A stretch of 56,383 bases of DNA from Halococcus hamelinensis 100A6 (GTDB lineage Archaea; Halobacteriota; Halobacteria; Halobacteriales; Halococcaceae). How positions within the stretch are numbered: the stretch's first letter is position 1; every line of letters starts with the position of its first letter. Location of the stretch: positions 36,720 to 93,102 of the forward strand of contig NZ_AOMB01000031.1 in the NCBI RefSeq assembly GCF_000336675.1, in the 5' to 3' direction. The translations under genes were made by a program, and so were the position numbers. Of this stretch, positions 23,362-32,044 are shown piece by piece. The notes under the pieces were generated by a model that worked only from the letters and a program-made list of their open reading frames with translations, did no database searches and was not told the origin of the DNA.

Positions 23362-24450
23362 ATGGAGCTTCAGCGGTACTTCGAGGGATTCAACGACCGC
23401 GACTGGGAACCCGAGGTCGAACCGGCGGACGGACCGCTCCGGCTCGCCATCGTCGGCCTCGGCGGCTACGCCCGCGACCGCGCGCTGCCGGCGATCGAAC
23501 GGACGGCCCGGTGTGAGACGACGGTCGCCGTGAGCGGGTCGCCCGAAAAGGTCGAGACCGTCGCCTCGCGGTTCGACGTCGACCGCACGCTCGATTACGA
23601 GGCGTTCCACGCCGGCGAGGCCGCCGACGCCTACGACGCGGTCTACGTCTCGACGCCGCCGGCACACCACCTCGCGGCCGCCGAGACGGCCGCCGAGCAC
23701 GGCAAGCACGTTCTGTGCGAGAAACCCATGGACGTGAACACGGAACGCGCCGAGCGGATGGTCGAGGTCTGTGACGACGCCGGCGTGGCGTTGATGGTCG
23801 CCTACCGGCTCCACGCCGAACCGGCCTACCGACGGCTCCGGGAGCTGATCGGGGACGGGTTCATCGGCGACCCGGTCCAGGTCCACGGCGCGTTCTCGCT
23901 CGACCTCCTCGGCCGAACGGAGGTCTCGGCGGCCGACGTCTGGCGGATCGACCCCGAGGTCGCCGGCGGCGGCGCGCTGATGGACCTCGGGATCTATCCC
24001 CTGAACACCGCCCGATTCCTGCTCGACGCCGACCCGGTCGCGGTCCAGGCGACGACGGCCGCCCCGGACGAGGCGTTCGACGGCGTCGACGAACACGTCG
24101 CGTTCCAGGTCTCCTTCCCGGACGACGCGGTGGGTTCGTTCTCGGCGAGCTTCAACGCCCACCGGGACAGCCAGCTGAAGGTCGTCGGAACCGAGGGGCG
24201 GGTGACCGTCGATTCGGCGTTCGGCGGGCTGGTCGACCGCGAGGTCGTCGTCGAGCGCGGCGAGATGCACGCCGCGTTCACGGGGCCGTACGTCGACGAG
24301 ATCGAAGAGCAGTTCGAGTACTTCGGGACGCGGGTGCTGCACGGCGAACCGATCGAACCCGACGGCGTGCACGGACTGGTCGACATCGCGGTCGCCGACG
24401 CCGTCTACGAGTCGGCGGCGACCGGGGGTCGGGTCGGTCTCGACGGGTAG
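23362..24450 (+). CDS. Gfo/Idh/MocA sugar dehydrogenase, similar to haloarchaeal D-xylose 1-dehydrogenase
   Basis: This 362-residue NAD(P)-dependent oxidoreductase has an N-terminal Rossmann motif near residue 33 (VGLGGYARDRALPAIE), the catalytic Lys of the CEKPMDV motif, and the GGGALMDLGIYPLN segment of the substrate domain. The opening, MELQRYFEGFNDRDWEPE, closely resembles my memory of the Haloferax D-xylose 1-dehydrogenase (Gfo6). The gene starts at leaderless distance from a TATA box. It precedes another Gfo family gene and a sugar ABC transporter. The other genes of oxidative pentose degradation are not in the window, so xylose or another aldose is likely but not proven. Confidence 0.87.
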   Translation: MELQRYFEGFNDRDWEPEVEPADGPLRLAIVGLGGYARDRALPAIERTARCETTVAVSGSPEKVETVASRFDVDRTLDYEAFHAGEAADAYDAVYVSTPPAHHLAAAETAAEHGKHVLCEKPMDVNTERAERMVEVCDDAGVALMVAYRLHAEPAYRRLRELIGDGFIGDPVQVHGAFSLDLLGRTEVSAADVWRIDPEVAGGGALMDLGIYPLNTARFLLDADPVAVQATTAAPDEAFDGVDEHVAFQVSFPDDAVGSFSASFNAHRDSQLKVVGTEGRVTVDSAFGGLVDREVVVERGEMHAAFTGPYVDEIEEQFEYFGTRVLHGEPIEPDGVHGLVDIAVADAVYESAATGGRVGLDG

Positions 24451-24515
24451 TTGGTGAAAACACGAGCCGGTGGCGGGACCCCGAAACCTAAGACGGCCTC
24501 GGCTGTAGCCCCGAT

Positions 24516-25628
24516 ATGGGACTCAAGATCGGCGTCCTCGGCTACCGGTTCATGGGCAAGGCTCACTCGAACGCGTTCGCGCGGCTCCCGCTGTTCTTCC
24601 CCGACGCGCCCGACGTCGAGCGCCACACCCTCGTCGGCCGCGACGAGGAGGCGCTCGCCGACGCCGCCGACCGGTTCGGCTTCGCACACACCGCGACGGA
24701 CTGGGAGACCGCCATCGACGACGTCGACGTCTTCTACAACCTCGGCCCGAACCACGTCCACCCCGAACCGTCGATCGCGGCGCTCGAAGCCGACGTCCCA
24801 ACCTTCTGCGAGAAACCGCTCGCACCGACGGTCGAGGACGCGGGACGGATGGCCGAGGCGGCGGCGGCGAGCGACGCGGTCGCGGGCTGTGCGTTCAACT
24901 ACCGGTTCGTGCCGGCGATCCAGTACGCGAAGAACCTGATCGACGCGGGCGAGATCGGCGAGATACGACAGGTCCGCGGGAGCTACCTCCAGGACTGGGG
25001 GGCGGACCCCGAGGACCCCTGGACGTGGCGGATGGACGCGGACCTCGCGGGCGCGGGCGCGCTCGGCGACCTCGGGGCGCACACGGTTGACCTCGCGCGA
25101 TTCCTCGTGAGCGATCAGGCAGGCGACATCGAGCGGGTGAGTGGGCACCTCGAAACGTTCGTCGAGGAGCGCCCGACGGGTGAGGGCGAGACCAAGCCCG
25201 TCACTGTCGACGACGCCTACACCGCACAAGCCGCGTTCGAGAACGGCGCGACGGGTACCTTCGAGGCCTCGCGGGTCGCGATGGGCCACAAGAACGACCA
25301 CTCGATCGCGGTCCACGGGTCGGAGGGGAGCCTCGCGTTCTCGCTCGAACGCCTCAACGAACTCGAGGTGCTTCGGGGCGACGGGCGGGGGTACGAGACG
25401 GTGCTCGTGACCGACGAGAGCGACCCCTACGTCGAACACTGGTGGCCGCCGGGCCACGTCCTCGGCTGGGAGCACACGTTCGTCCACGAGGACTACGAGT
25501 TCCTCTCGGCGGTGCGCGACGGCGGGTCGTTCGAACCCTCCTTCGAGTCCGCCTTCGGCGTCCAGCGCGTGCTCGACGCGATCGAGCGGAGCGACACGGC
25601 CGGCGAGTGGGTCGACGTCGATGCGTAG
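24516..25628 (+). CDS. Gfo/Idh/MocA family oxidoreductase
   Basis: This 370-residue protein has the cofactor motif GVLGYRFMGKAHSNAF at the N-terminus and the catalytic Lys in FCEKPLAP. The substrate-domain segment contains GALGDLGAHTVDLARFL, typical of the inositol 2-dehydrogenase/levoglucosan dehydrogenase branch. A TATA-like AAACCTAAG lies about 28 nt upstream of the ATG, so it has its own promoter. It sits between another Gfo enzyme and a CUT1 ABC transporter, suggesting oxidation of the imported sugar, polyol or derivative. The exact substrate is unknown. Confidence 0.9.
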   Translation: MGLKIGVLGYRFMGKAHSNAFARLPLFFPDAPDVERHTLVGRDEEALADAADRFGFAHTATDWETAIDDVDVFYNLGPNHVHPEPSIAALEADVPTFCEKPLAPTVEDAGRMAEAAAASDAVAGCAFNYRFVPAIQYAKNLIDAGEIGEIRQVRGSYLQDWGADPEDPWTWRMDADLAGAGALGDLGAHTVDLARFLVSDQAGDIERVSGHLETFVEERPTGEGETKPVTVDDAYTAQAAFENGATGTFEASRVAMGHKNDHSIAVHGSEGSLAFSLERLNELEVLRGDGRGYETVLVTDESDPYVEHWWPPGHVLGWEHTFVHEDYEFLSAVRDGGSFEPSFESAFGVQRVLDAIERSDTAGEWVDVDA

Positions 25629-25685
25629 TCGTCGGGCCCCCGTCCCTCGAAATGCCCCCACCTTCCCCTGGGCTTGCTGCCACTA

Positions 25686-25695
25686 GGTATAAGTA
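25686..25695 (+). promoter_or_regulatory. TATA box of ABC transporter operon
   Basis: GGTATAAGTA is centred about 25 nt before the ATG at 25715. This is the only clear promoter before the substrate-binding protein and would serve the five tightly spaced genes downstream. Confidence 0.65.
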
Positions 25696-25714
25696 GGCGT
25701 ATGCAGTCCTAACA

Positions 25715-27172
25715 ATGATGAGAGATGAAGGCGATCCACAACGGATCCCGTCCGACCGGGACGTCTCCCGTCGGGCGTTCGTGAAGACGGCCGGTGTGGC
25801 GGGAGCCGCGGTCAGTCTCGCGGGTTGTACCGTCGGCGGAACGGAGACGAGTTCGAACTCCATCCGCTGGATAAGCAGCAACGATATGGCCGGCGAGAGC
25901 GACGCGGTCAAGCAGGCGCTCCGCAACGCGGGGATGTCGAACGACGTCGACCTCGAGATCGTGGCGGGACCGGCGAACACCGACCAGCGCCAGTCCCAGT
26001 ACACCCGGTGGCTCTCCGCCGACCTCGAAGAGCCCGCCCTCCTCGATATGGACAGCGGCTGGGCGCTCAACTTCATCAACCGCGACCAGCTCCTCAACCT
26101 CAGCGACGAACTCCCCGAGAACCTCCTGAATCGGATCGAGAACAAGTACTTCTCGGCCAGCGTCAACACCGCGCGGGGCGACAACAACGACCTCTACGCG
26201 GTACCGATGTACCCCGACTTCGCCACCATGCTCTACCGAAAGGACCTGGTGCAGCAGGCGGGCTACAACCCCGAACAGGAGAACTGGGCGACCGAGTCGA
26301 TGCGCTGGAAGAAGTTCTCGAAGGTCGTCGCGGACACCAAACGACAGTCGGGGGTCAACTACGGCTTCGGTTTCCAGGGCAACCTCTACGAGGGGCTCTC
26401 GTGCTGTGATTTCAACGAGTTCATGACGAGCTGGGGCGGGGCGTACTTCGGCGGTCGGGACACCCTGTTGGGCCCCGTCGGCGAGCGGCCCGTGACGGTG
26501 AACCAGGAGCCCGTTATCAACGCGATCAAGATGCTGAAGACGTTCGTCTTCGGCTCGAACGCGCCCGACACCCTGAACGGCTACGAACAGATCTCGCCGA
26601 ACGCGGTGTTGAGCTGGATCGAGGACTCCTCGCTCTCGCCCTTCACCGCCGGGAACATGGTCGCGCTCCGCAACTGGCCCTACGCCATCGCGGCGGCCGG
26701 GGCCGAGGACGCGCTCGGGGACAGGCTCGGCGTGATGCCGATCCCCTACGCCGTCACCGAGCAACAATCGAACTTCAAGGACATCGGCGGACCGACGGCG
26801 GCGCTCGGTGGCTGGCACATCGGCGTGAACCCGAACACCCCCCAGCGGGAACAGGCGATGGAGGTGATCGAAGCGCTGACCCAGCCCTCCTTCCAGCTCG
26901 AACTGTTCGAGCTCCTCGGGCTCCTCCCGCCGAATCAGGAGCTCCTCAACACGCGGCGGGCGCGACAGATCCCGGTCGTCGGGAACTACATCGAGACGCT
27001 CCAGGTCGCGGGCCGGAACGCGATCCCGCGACCGGTGAGCGTGGTCTGGCCCCAGCAATCGGGCAAGATCGCCCAGCAGGTCCACGCGGGGATGGACGGC
27101 TCGACCCCGCCACAGCAGGCGATGGACACGCTCCAGAGCCAGCTCACCGCGATCGAAAACTACAACGGATAA
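25715..27172 (+). CDS. Sugar ABC transporter substrate-binding lipoprotein (CUT1 type)
   Basis: This 485-residue extracytoplasmic protein captures a sugar and delivers it to the permease. Its N-terminus has a twin-arginine motif (SRRAFVK, Arg19-Arg20) and a lipobox ending at Cys38 (SLAGC), so it is a Tat-exported lipoprotein, as usual in haloarchaea. The mature part has the family 1 binding-protein fold (PF01547/PF13416 type), with YAVPMYPDFATMLYRKDLV and WPYAIAAA motifs. It starts MMRDEG; the second ATG is equally possible. Two permease genes and an ATPase gene follow with 1-4 nt spacing. Maltose, trehalose or other glucosides are typical substrates; none is proven. Confidence 0.9.
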   Translation: MMRDEGDPQRIPSDRDVSRRAFVKTAGVAGAAVSLAGCTVGGTETSSNSIRWISSNDMAGESDAVKQALRNAGMSNDVDLEIVAGPANTDQRQSQYTRWLSADLEEPALLDMDSGWALNFINRDQLLNLSDELPENLLNRIENKYFSASVNTARGDNNDLYAVPMYPDFATMLYRKDLVQQAGYNPEQENWATESMRWKKFSKVVADTKRQSGVNYGFGFQGNLYEGLSCCDFNEFMTSWGGAYFGGRDTLLGPVGERPVTVNQEPVINAIKMLKTFVFGSNAPDTLNGYEQISPNAVLSWIEDSSLSPFTAGNMVALRNWPYAIAAAGAEDALGDRLGVMPIPYAVTEQQSNFKDIGGPTAALGGWHIGVNPNTPQREQAMEVIEALTQPSFQLELFELLGLLPPNQELLNTRRARQIPVVGNYIETLQVAGRNAIPRPVSVVWPQQSGKIAQQVHAGMDGSTPPQQAMDTLQSQLTAIENYNG

Positions 27173-27175
27173 CCC

Positions 27176-28159
27176 ATGGCAACGGAACAATCAACCGAAC
27201 GAGGTGCACAGAGCGGCGGCGCGTACACCCGCCTGGTTCGCTGGGTGGAGGGCCTGAGCGAGGCGGCGTTCGCCTATCTCCTCCTGGTCCCCGCGTTTCT
27301 CGTGCTCGCGGTGATCGCCTTCTGGCCGCTGGTGAGCACGTTCAACATGTCGCTGCACGCCGACAGCATCAGCGGTGCGGCCCAGATCGGCGAGTTCGTC
27401 GGTTTCGAGAACTACGTCAACCTCCTCACCGGGAAGCTCGACACCGTCGCGCTGCCCCAGCCCTTCCTCGACCCCACACAGCCGTTCCAGAGCGCGCTCG
27501 TGGTCACCCTGATTTTCACCATCGCCAGCGTCTTCTTCGAGACGATCATCGGCTTCGGACAGGCGCTGGTGCTCGACCAGGACTTCCGCGGCCGGCGCTG
27601 GGTCCGGGTCGCGATCATCATCCCGTGGGCGGTCCCCATCGTGATCCAGGGGATGATCTTCTTCCTGCTCTTCCAACCCGGTATCGGCTTCGGCGTCGAC
27701 ATCGTCCAGGCGCTCGGGATGTCCGGCACCCCGCTGGTCGACAGCGCCGAGGCGCTTCCCATCCTGATCCTCGCCGACGTCTGGAAGACCAGCGCGTTCA
27801 TGGCGCTGTTGATCCTCGCGGGGCTCCAGAGCGTCGACCGCAGCCTCTACGACGTCGCGAAGGTCGCCGGGGCCTCGCGGTGGCAGCAGTTCAAGATGAT
27901 CACCTTCCCGCTGGTGCTGCCGACGGTGATCGTCGCGGTGCTCTTCCGGACGATCGACGCGATGCGGATCTACGGCCTGATCGAGACCACGTCGAGCTGT
28001 ACCACGGTGCCCTCGCTGTCGTGCCTCGTGGTCTCGACGTTCAGCACGCGGCGGTACGGGACCGCTTCGGCGGTGGCGTTCGTGACGGCGGCGATCATCG
28101 GCATCGTGGTCTCGTTCTACATCGTCAAGTACTGGCGCGACTCCCAGGAGGGGATCTGA
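27176..28159 (+). CDS. Sugar ABC transporter permease, MalF-like
   Basis: This 327-residue membrane protein has six main helices, beginning at about residue 32 (AYLLLVPAFLVLAVIAFWPL). The cytoplasmic EAA loop, which docks with the ATPase, reads YDVAKVAGASRWQQFKMITFPLVLP. It starts 3 nt after the binding-protein stop. The C-terminal segment TTSSCTTVPSLSCLVVS holds three cysteines in an extracytoplasmic loop, which is unusual for this family. It pairs with the permease at 28161 as the MalF/MalG-type heterodimer. Confidence 0.92.
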   Translation: MATEQSTERGAQSGGAYTRLVRWVEGLSEAAFAYLLLVPAFLVLAVIAFWPLVSTFNMSLHADSISGAAQIGEFVGFENYVNLLTGKLDTVALPQPFLDPTQPFQSALVVTLIFTIASVFFETIIGFGQALVLDQDFRGRRWVRVAIIIPWAVPIVIQGMIFFLLFQPGIGFGVDIVQALGMSGTPLVDSAEALPILILADVWKTSAFMALLILAGLQSVDRSLYDVAKVAGASRWQQFKMITFPLVLPTVIVAVLFRTIDAMRIYGLIETTSSCTTVPSLSCLVVSTFSTRRYGTASAVAFVTAAIIGIVVSFYIVKYWRDSQEGI

Positions 28160-28160
28160 G

Positions 28161-29096
28161 ATGGCGAGCGCACAGTCCGGGGACGCCCAGACCGACGACG
28201 ACGCCGGACCGCTCACCCGGTGGGTCCAGGGGTCGATCAGCAACCCCGACCGGACCTACCGCGCGATGTTCTACGTCGTGACGATCTTCTTCCTCGTCAC
28301 GACGCTGTTCCCGTTCTACTGGCTGATCGTGCTCGCGCTCACGCCCGAGAGCGCCATCGTGAACATGGGGCTGCTCCCGAAGGGATTCAACCCCGGGGCG
28401 TTCGTCACCATCTTCGAGCGTCTCCCGTTCCACATCTACCTCTTCAACAGCTTCGTGCTCGCGCTCGGGACGACGGTCATCGTCCTCGCGCTGGCGAGCC
28501 TCGCGGGCTACGTCTTCGGCCGGCTCTCCTTCCCCGGTCGGGGGCTGTTGATGATCCTCGTGCTCGCGATCTCGTACTTCCCGCCGGCGGCGTTCTTGCT
28601 CCCGCTGTTCCGGCTGTTCACCGGGAACGTCGAGATATTTGGCCTCAGCAGTCCGATGCTGTTCAACACGCCGGGCGCGATGGTGCTGCCGTTCAGCGCG
28701 CTGTTCCTCCCGCTGTCGATCTTCATCCTCACCACGTTCTACGGCCAGATCCCCGACGGGCTGGAGGACGCCGCGCGGGTCGAGGGCACCACCCGACTCG
28801 GCGCGCTCTTCCGGGTGATCATCCCGCTTTCGGCACCGGGCGTGGCCACCGCGGGCGTGCTCACCTTCATCAGCGTCTACAACGAGTTCTTCTTCTCCTT
28901 CCTGATGACCGACGGGCAAGCCCAGAACTGGGCCCCGCTCGTCTGGGGCATCCTGGGCTATCAGACCCAGTACACCGCATCGTACAACCTGATGGCGGCG
29001 GCGAGCATCGTCGGCGTCCTCCCGGTGGCGATCCTCGTGGTCGTCGCCCAGGAACGAATCGTCAGCGGTCTCACCAGCGGCGCGCTCAAGGAGTAA
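28161..29096 (+). CDS. Sugar ABC transporter permease, MalG-like
   Basis: This 311-residue membrane protein has six helices, and its EAA loop reads GLEDAARVEGTTRLGALFRVIIPL. It ends with SGLTSGALKE, the typical MalG C-terminus. The ATG is 1 nt after the stop of the partner permease, and the ATPase gene follows 4 nt after its own stop, so all are one operon. The N-terminal 40 residues are hydrophilic and acidic. It is the second membrane subunit for the same imported sugar. Confidence 0.93.
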   Translation: MASAQSGDAQTDDDAGPLTRWVQGSISNPDRTYRAMFYVVTIFFLVTTLFPFYWLIVLALTPESAIVNMGLLPKGFNPGAFVTIFERLPFHIYLFNSFVLALGTTVIVLALASLAGYVFGRLSFPGRGLLMILVLAISYFPPAAFLLPLFRLFTGNVEIFGLSSPMLFNTPGAMVLPFSALFLPLSIFILTTFYGQIPDGLEDAARVEGTTRLGALFRVIIPLSAPGVATAGVLTFISVYNEFFFSFLMTDGQAQNWAPLVWGILGYQTQYTASYNLMAAASIVGVLPVAILVVVAQERIVSGLTSGALKE

Positions 29097-29100
29097 CACC

Positions 29101-30288
29101 ATGGCACAAGTCACCCTCAACAACGTCACGAAACGCTACGACGACATCGTTGCCGTCGACGACATGAACCTCGAGATCCCCGACGGCGAGTTCGTCACGC
29201 TCGTCGGCCCGTCGGGCTGTGGGAAGTCCACCACGATGGAGACCGTCGCCGGGCTCACGATCCCCACCGAGGGCGAGATCTACATCGGCGACCGGGAGGT
29301 CACGAACCTCCCGCCGAAGGACCGCGGCATCGCGATGGTCTTCCAGAACATCGCACTCTTCCCCCACATGGACGTCTACGACAACATCTCCTTCGGGCTC
29401 CGGCTCCGGAACTTCGACAAGGACGAGACCGACCGCCGGGTCGACCGCGCGGCCGAGACCGTCCAGATGGAGGGGATGCTCGACCGGATGCCGAGCGAGA
29501 TGTCGGGCGGCCAGCGCCAGCGGGTCGCGATCGCCCGCGCGCTGGTGCGCGAACCCGACGTCTTCCTGATGGACGAACCGCTCGCCAACCTCGACGCCAA
29601 ACTCAGAGTTCACATGCGGACCGAGCTCCAGCGGATCCACCGCGAGCTCGGGACCACCATCATCTACGTGACCCACGACCAGGCCGAGGCGATGACGATG
29701 TCGGATCGGATCGCGGTGATCAACGACGGCAAGCTCCAGCAGATCGCCCCGCCGCTGACCTGCTACAACGAGCCCGCGAACCAGTTCGTGGCGGGCTTCA
29801 TCGGCTCGCCGAGCATGAACTTCCTGCGCGGGACGGTCGGGGGGAACGGCTTCGAATCCGAGTTCGTCGACGTCCAGTTCGACCCCGGAGCGATGAACGT
29901 GAGCCAGGACGAGCCGGTCACGATGGGGATCCGACCCGAGGACGTCTACCCAACCGATACGGCCGGATCGGTCGCGAACCCCACCACCGAGGTCGAGGTC
30001 ACGACCGACGTGCTGGAGCCGATGGGCGATGAGATCTTCGTCTACCTCCTGCTCGCCGACGAGGCCGCCGACACGGACCTGGAGGACCCCGGAGCGGGCG
30101 GGAACCAGCTCCTGATGAGCGTCGACCCCGCCTCCGACATCAGCGAGGACCAGACGATGCGGGTGGTGCTCGATCGCGAGAAGGTCCACCTGTTCGACGC
30201 CGAGACGGGCGACGCGCTCGAACACGGGCTGGTGAAACCAACAGGGACCGAGAGCCCGACCGGCACCGAAGCCGAGGGCGACGACTGA
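29101..30288 (+). CDS. Sugar ABC transporter ATPase, MalK/UgpC-like
   Basis: This 395-residue ATPase powers the CUT1 transporter. Walker A is GPSGCGKST (near residues 38-46), the Q-loop is VFQNIALFPHMDV, the signature is MSGGQRQRVAIARAL (Met instead of the usual Leu), Walker B is VFLMDEPLANLD, and the switch histidine is present in YVTHDQAE. A TOBE/MOP-type regulatory domain follows residue 240. The C-terminus is longer and more acidic than in bacterial MalK, with an insertion (ADEAADTDLEDPGAGGN) that probably reflects salt adaptation. It is the last component of the complete transporter. Confidence 0.94.
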   Translation: MAQVTLNNVTKRYDDIVAVDDMNLEIPDGEFVTLVGPSGCGKSTTMETVAGLTIPTEGEIYIGDREVTNLPPKDRGIAMVFQNIALFPHMDVYDNISFGLRLRNFDKDETDRRVDRAAETVQMEGMLDRMPSEMSGGQRQRVAIARALVREPDVFLMDEPLANLDAKLRVHMRTELQRIHRELGTTIIYVTHDQAEAMTMSDRIAVINDGKLQQIAPPLTCYNEPANQFVAGFIGSPSMNFLRGTVGGNGFESEFVDVQFDPGAMNVSQDEPVTMGIRPEDVYPTDTAGSVANPTTEVEVTTDVLEPMGDEIFVYLLLADEAADTDLEDPGAGGNQLLMSVDPASDISEDQTMRVVLDREKVHLFDAETGDALEHGLVKPTGTESPTGTEAEGDD

Positions 30289-30290
30289 CG

Positions 30291-30494
30291 ATGGTGACGG
30301 AGATCGGGCTGGTCTACGTCGTCGGGATGTCGTTGCTGTTCGTCTTCTGGGCCTACGGCCTCGTCTCGTTCGTGCTCGACGTCAAGCACAAGTTCGTCCC
30401 GCTCGCGCGCCAGTACGTCCGGGGGCGGCGCAACGAGAAGGAAGAGGCGGCGCGCGAGGCGGAACGAGAGGAGCGCGAACAGCAGCTCTACTGA
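30291..30494 (+). CDS. Small single-helix membrane protein downstream of ABC ATPase
   Basis: This 67-residue protein starts 2 nt after the ATPase stop. A single hydrophobic helix spans about residues 5-30 (GLVYVVGMSLLFVFWAYG). A strongly charged tail follows (RRNEKEEAAREAEREE), probably helical. Tight spacing indicates membership of the transporter operon. It resembles other tiny membrane proteins that associate with transporters, but no family is recognised. It could stabilise the permease or link it to another enzyme; this is inference from position. Confidence 0.7.
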   Translation: MVTEIGLVYVVGMSLLFVFWAYGLVSFVLDVKHKFVPLARQYVRGRRNEKEEAAREAEREEREQQLY

Positions 30495-30575
30495 AGGGAG
30501 TCGGGGAATCGACCTTCGCGGGCGATATCGCCACGATTCGCCACGCTTATGCGGTGTTCGCTCCCGTTCTCACGG

Positions 30576-31583
30576 GTGACAGACGACACTCGACTTCGAG
30601 TCGGTCTCATCGGAACGGGCTACATCGGAACCTTCGTCGGCGGCCAGTTCGACCGCCACCGCGACGCGACGGTGAGCGCCATCACCGAGATCGACGAGGA
30701 GCGCCGCGAGCGAACCGCGGAGTCGTTCTCGGTTCCGGAGGACACGCTCTACGACGACTACCGGGAGATGCTCGACGACGCCGCGCTCGACGCGATCCTC
30801 ATCGGCACGCCCCACACCCTCCACTACGAGCAGGTGCTCGCGGGGCTCGACCACGGGCTCCACGTGTTCTGTGACAAACCGCTCGCGACGGACTTAGAGC
30901 ACGCGACGGAGATCACCGAACGGTTCGAGGACTCGGATCGGACCCTGATGGTGGGCTATCAGCGCCACCTCAACCCCTCCTTCATCGCGGCCCGCGACCG
31001 GTTCGCGGAGTCGCCACCCCGATGGATCACGGCCGAAATCACCCAGAACTGGCTGCCGCGGTTCGTCGACGCCTGGCGGACCGACCCCGACCTCTCGGGC
31101 GGCGGGATGCTCTACGACACGGGCAGCCACCTCCTCGACGCGGTGCTCTGGACCAGCGGCCTCGACCCCGTGCGGGTCTCCTCGAAGATGACGTTCGTCG
31201 ACGACGCGGAGCGCGTCGACAGCGAGGCCACGGTCCTGATCGAGTTCGCGAACGGCGCGACCGCGAACGTCACGGTTTCGGGCGATCTGCCCTGCGTCCG
31301 CGAGCACGTCCACCTCTGGGACGACGACGGCGCGGTCTCGCTCGACGGCCGCCAGTGGGAGCCCCGACAGGTCACCGAGATCGACGACGAGAACACCGAG
31401 TCCATCCCGTACATCGACCACGACAACCAGACCACCAAGGCCGAAGCGTTCATCACCGCGATCGAGAACGGCTCGGAACCGCCCGCGACGGCACGCGACG
31501 CGCTCGCCGTCACGGCAGTCACCGAGGCCGCCTACGAGTCCGCGCGCGCCGACGGCGACTGGGTCGACGTCGACCTCGACTGA
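30576..31583 (+). CDS. Gfo/Idh/MocA family oxidoreductase
   Basis: This 335-residue NAD(P)-dependent dehydrogenase has the motif VGLIGTGYIGTFVGGQF, a catalytic Lys in FCDKPLAT and the GGGMLYDTGSHLLDAVLW segment. The GTG at 30576 was preferred over ATG 30549 because a TATA-like CTTATG lies about 27 nt upstream of the GTG and the ATG falls inside that promoter. It follows the ABC transporter operon and is the third Gfo family member within 8 kb. Oxidation of the imported sugar, polyol or derivative is likely; the substrate is not identified. Confidence 0.88.
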   Translation: MTDDTRLRVGLIGTGYIGTFVGGQFDRHRDATVSAITEIDEERRERTAESFSVPEDTLYDDYREMLDDAALDAILIGTPHTLHYEQVLAGLDHGLHVFCDKPLATDLEHATEITERFEDSDRTLMVGYQRHLNPSFIAARDRFAESPPRWITAEITQNWLPRFVDAWRTDPDLSGGGMLYDTGSHLLDAVLWTSGLDPVRVSSKMTFVDDAERVDSEATVLIEFANGATANVTVSGDLPCVREHVHLWDDDGAVSLDGRQWEPRQVTEIDDENTESIPYIDHDNQTTKAEAFITAIENGSEPPATARDALAVTAVTEAAYESARADGDWVDVDLD

Positions 31584-31621
31584 GCCGGGCCCGTCGGAAG
31601 TTTCCGATCCTCAACTCCGCG

Positions 31622-31939
31622 CTACACGTTTCTGATGCCGAGCACGACCACGACGACACAGACGACCACCGCGACCAGCGTGACGCCGAGCAGGACCGGC
31701 CAGAGGGCGTCGAGCAGCGCCGGGCCGCCGGAGCGGACGACCCGCGACCCCGAATCGAGCGCGGTCGAGGCGGTGCTCGCGATGGCACCGCCGAACGCCG
31801 CCGCGACCACGACCGCCATCTGTACCAGTGAGCCGTACCGTCGCCAGGGCGACGTCTCGGTCTCCTCGTCGTCGGTATCGCCGCGAAAGCGCTCCCGGAG
31901 GCGGTGGAGTCGTTCCCGTACGGCATCCGCAGGGCTCAT
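31622..31939 (-). CDS. Small membrane protein of unknown function
   Basis: This 105-residue protein (MSPADAVRERLHRLRERF...) begins with a charged amphipathic helix and an acidic stretch. Two hydrophobic helices follow, about 38-58 and 80-103 (LLGVTLVAVVVCVVVVVLG). An AT-rich TATA-like element (AAATTTTAG) lies about 30 nt upstream on the minus strand, in the space shared with the divergent tmcA gene. There is no known domain. Confidence 0.68.
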   Translation of the reverse strand: MSPADAVRERLHRLRERFRGDTDDEETETSPWRRYGSLVQMAVVVAAAFGGAIASTASTALDSGSRVVRSGGPALLDALWPVLLGVTLVAVVVCVVVVVLGIRNV

Positions 31940-32044
31940 CTCGTCCCGAGTTCGTGACGGATCGACTAAAATTTTCGGTCGCTGTCAGAAGCCCGACGGC
32001 CCGGCGAACGACGCACCCATGTCGGTCCGTTCCCAGACGGTGGT

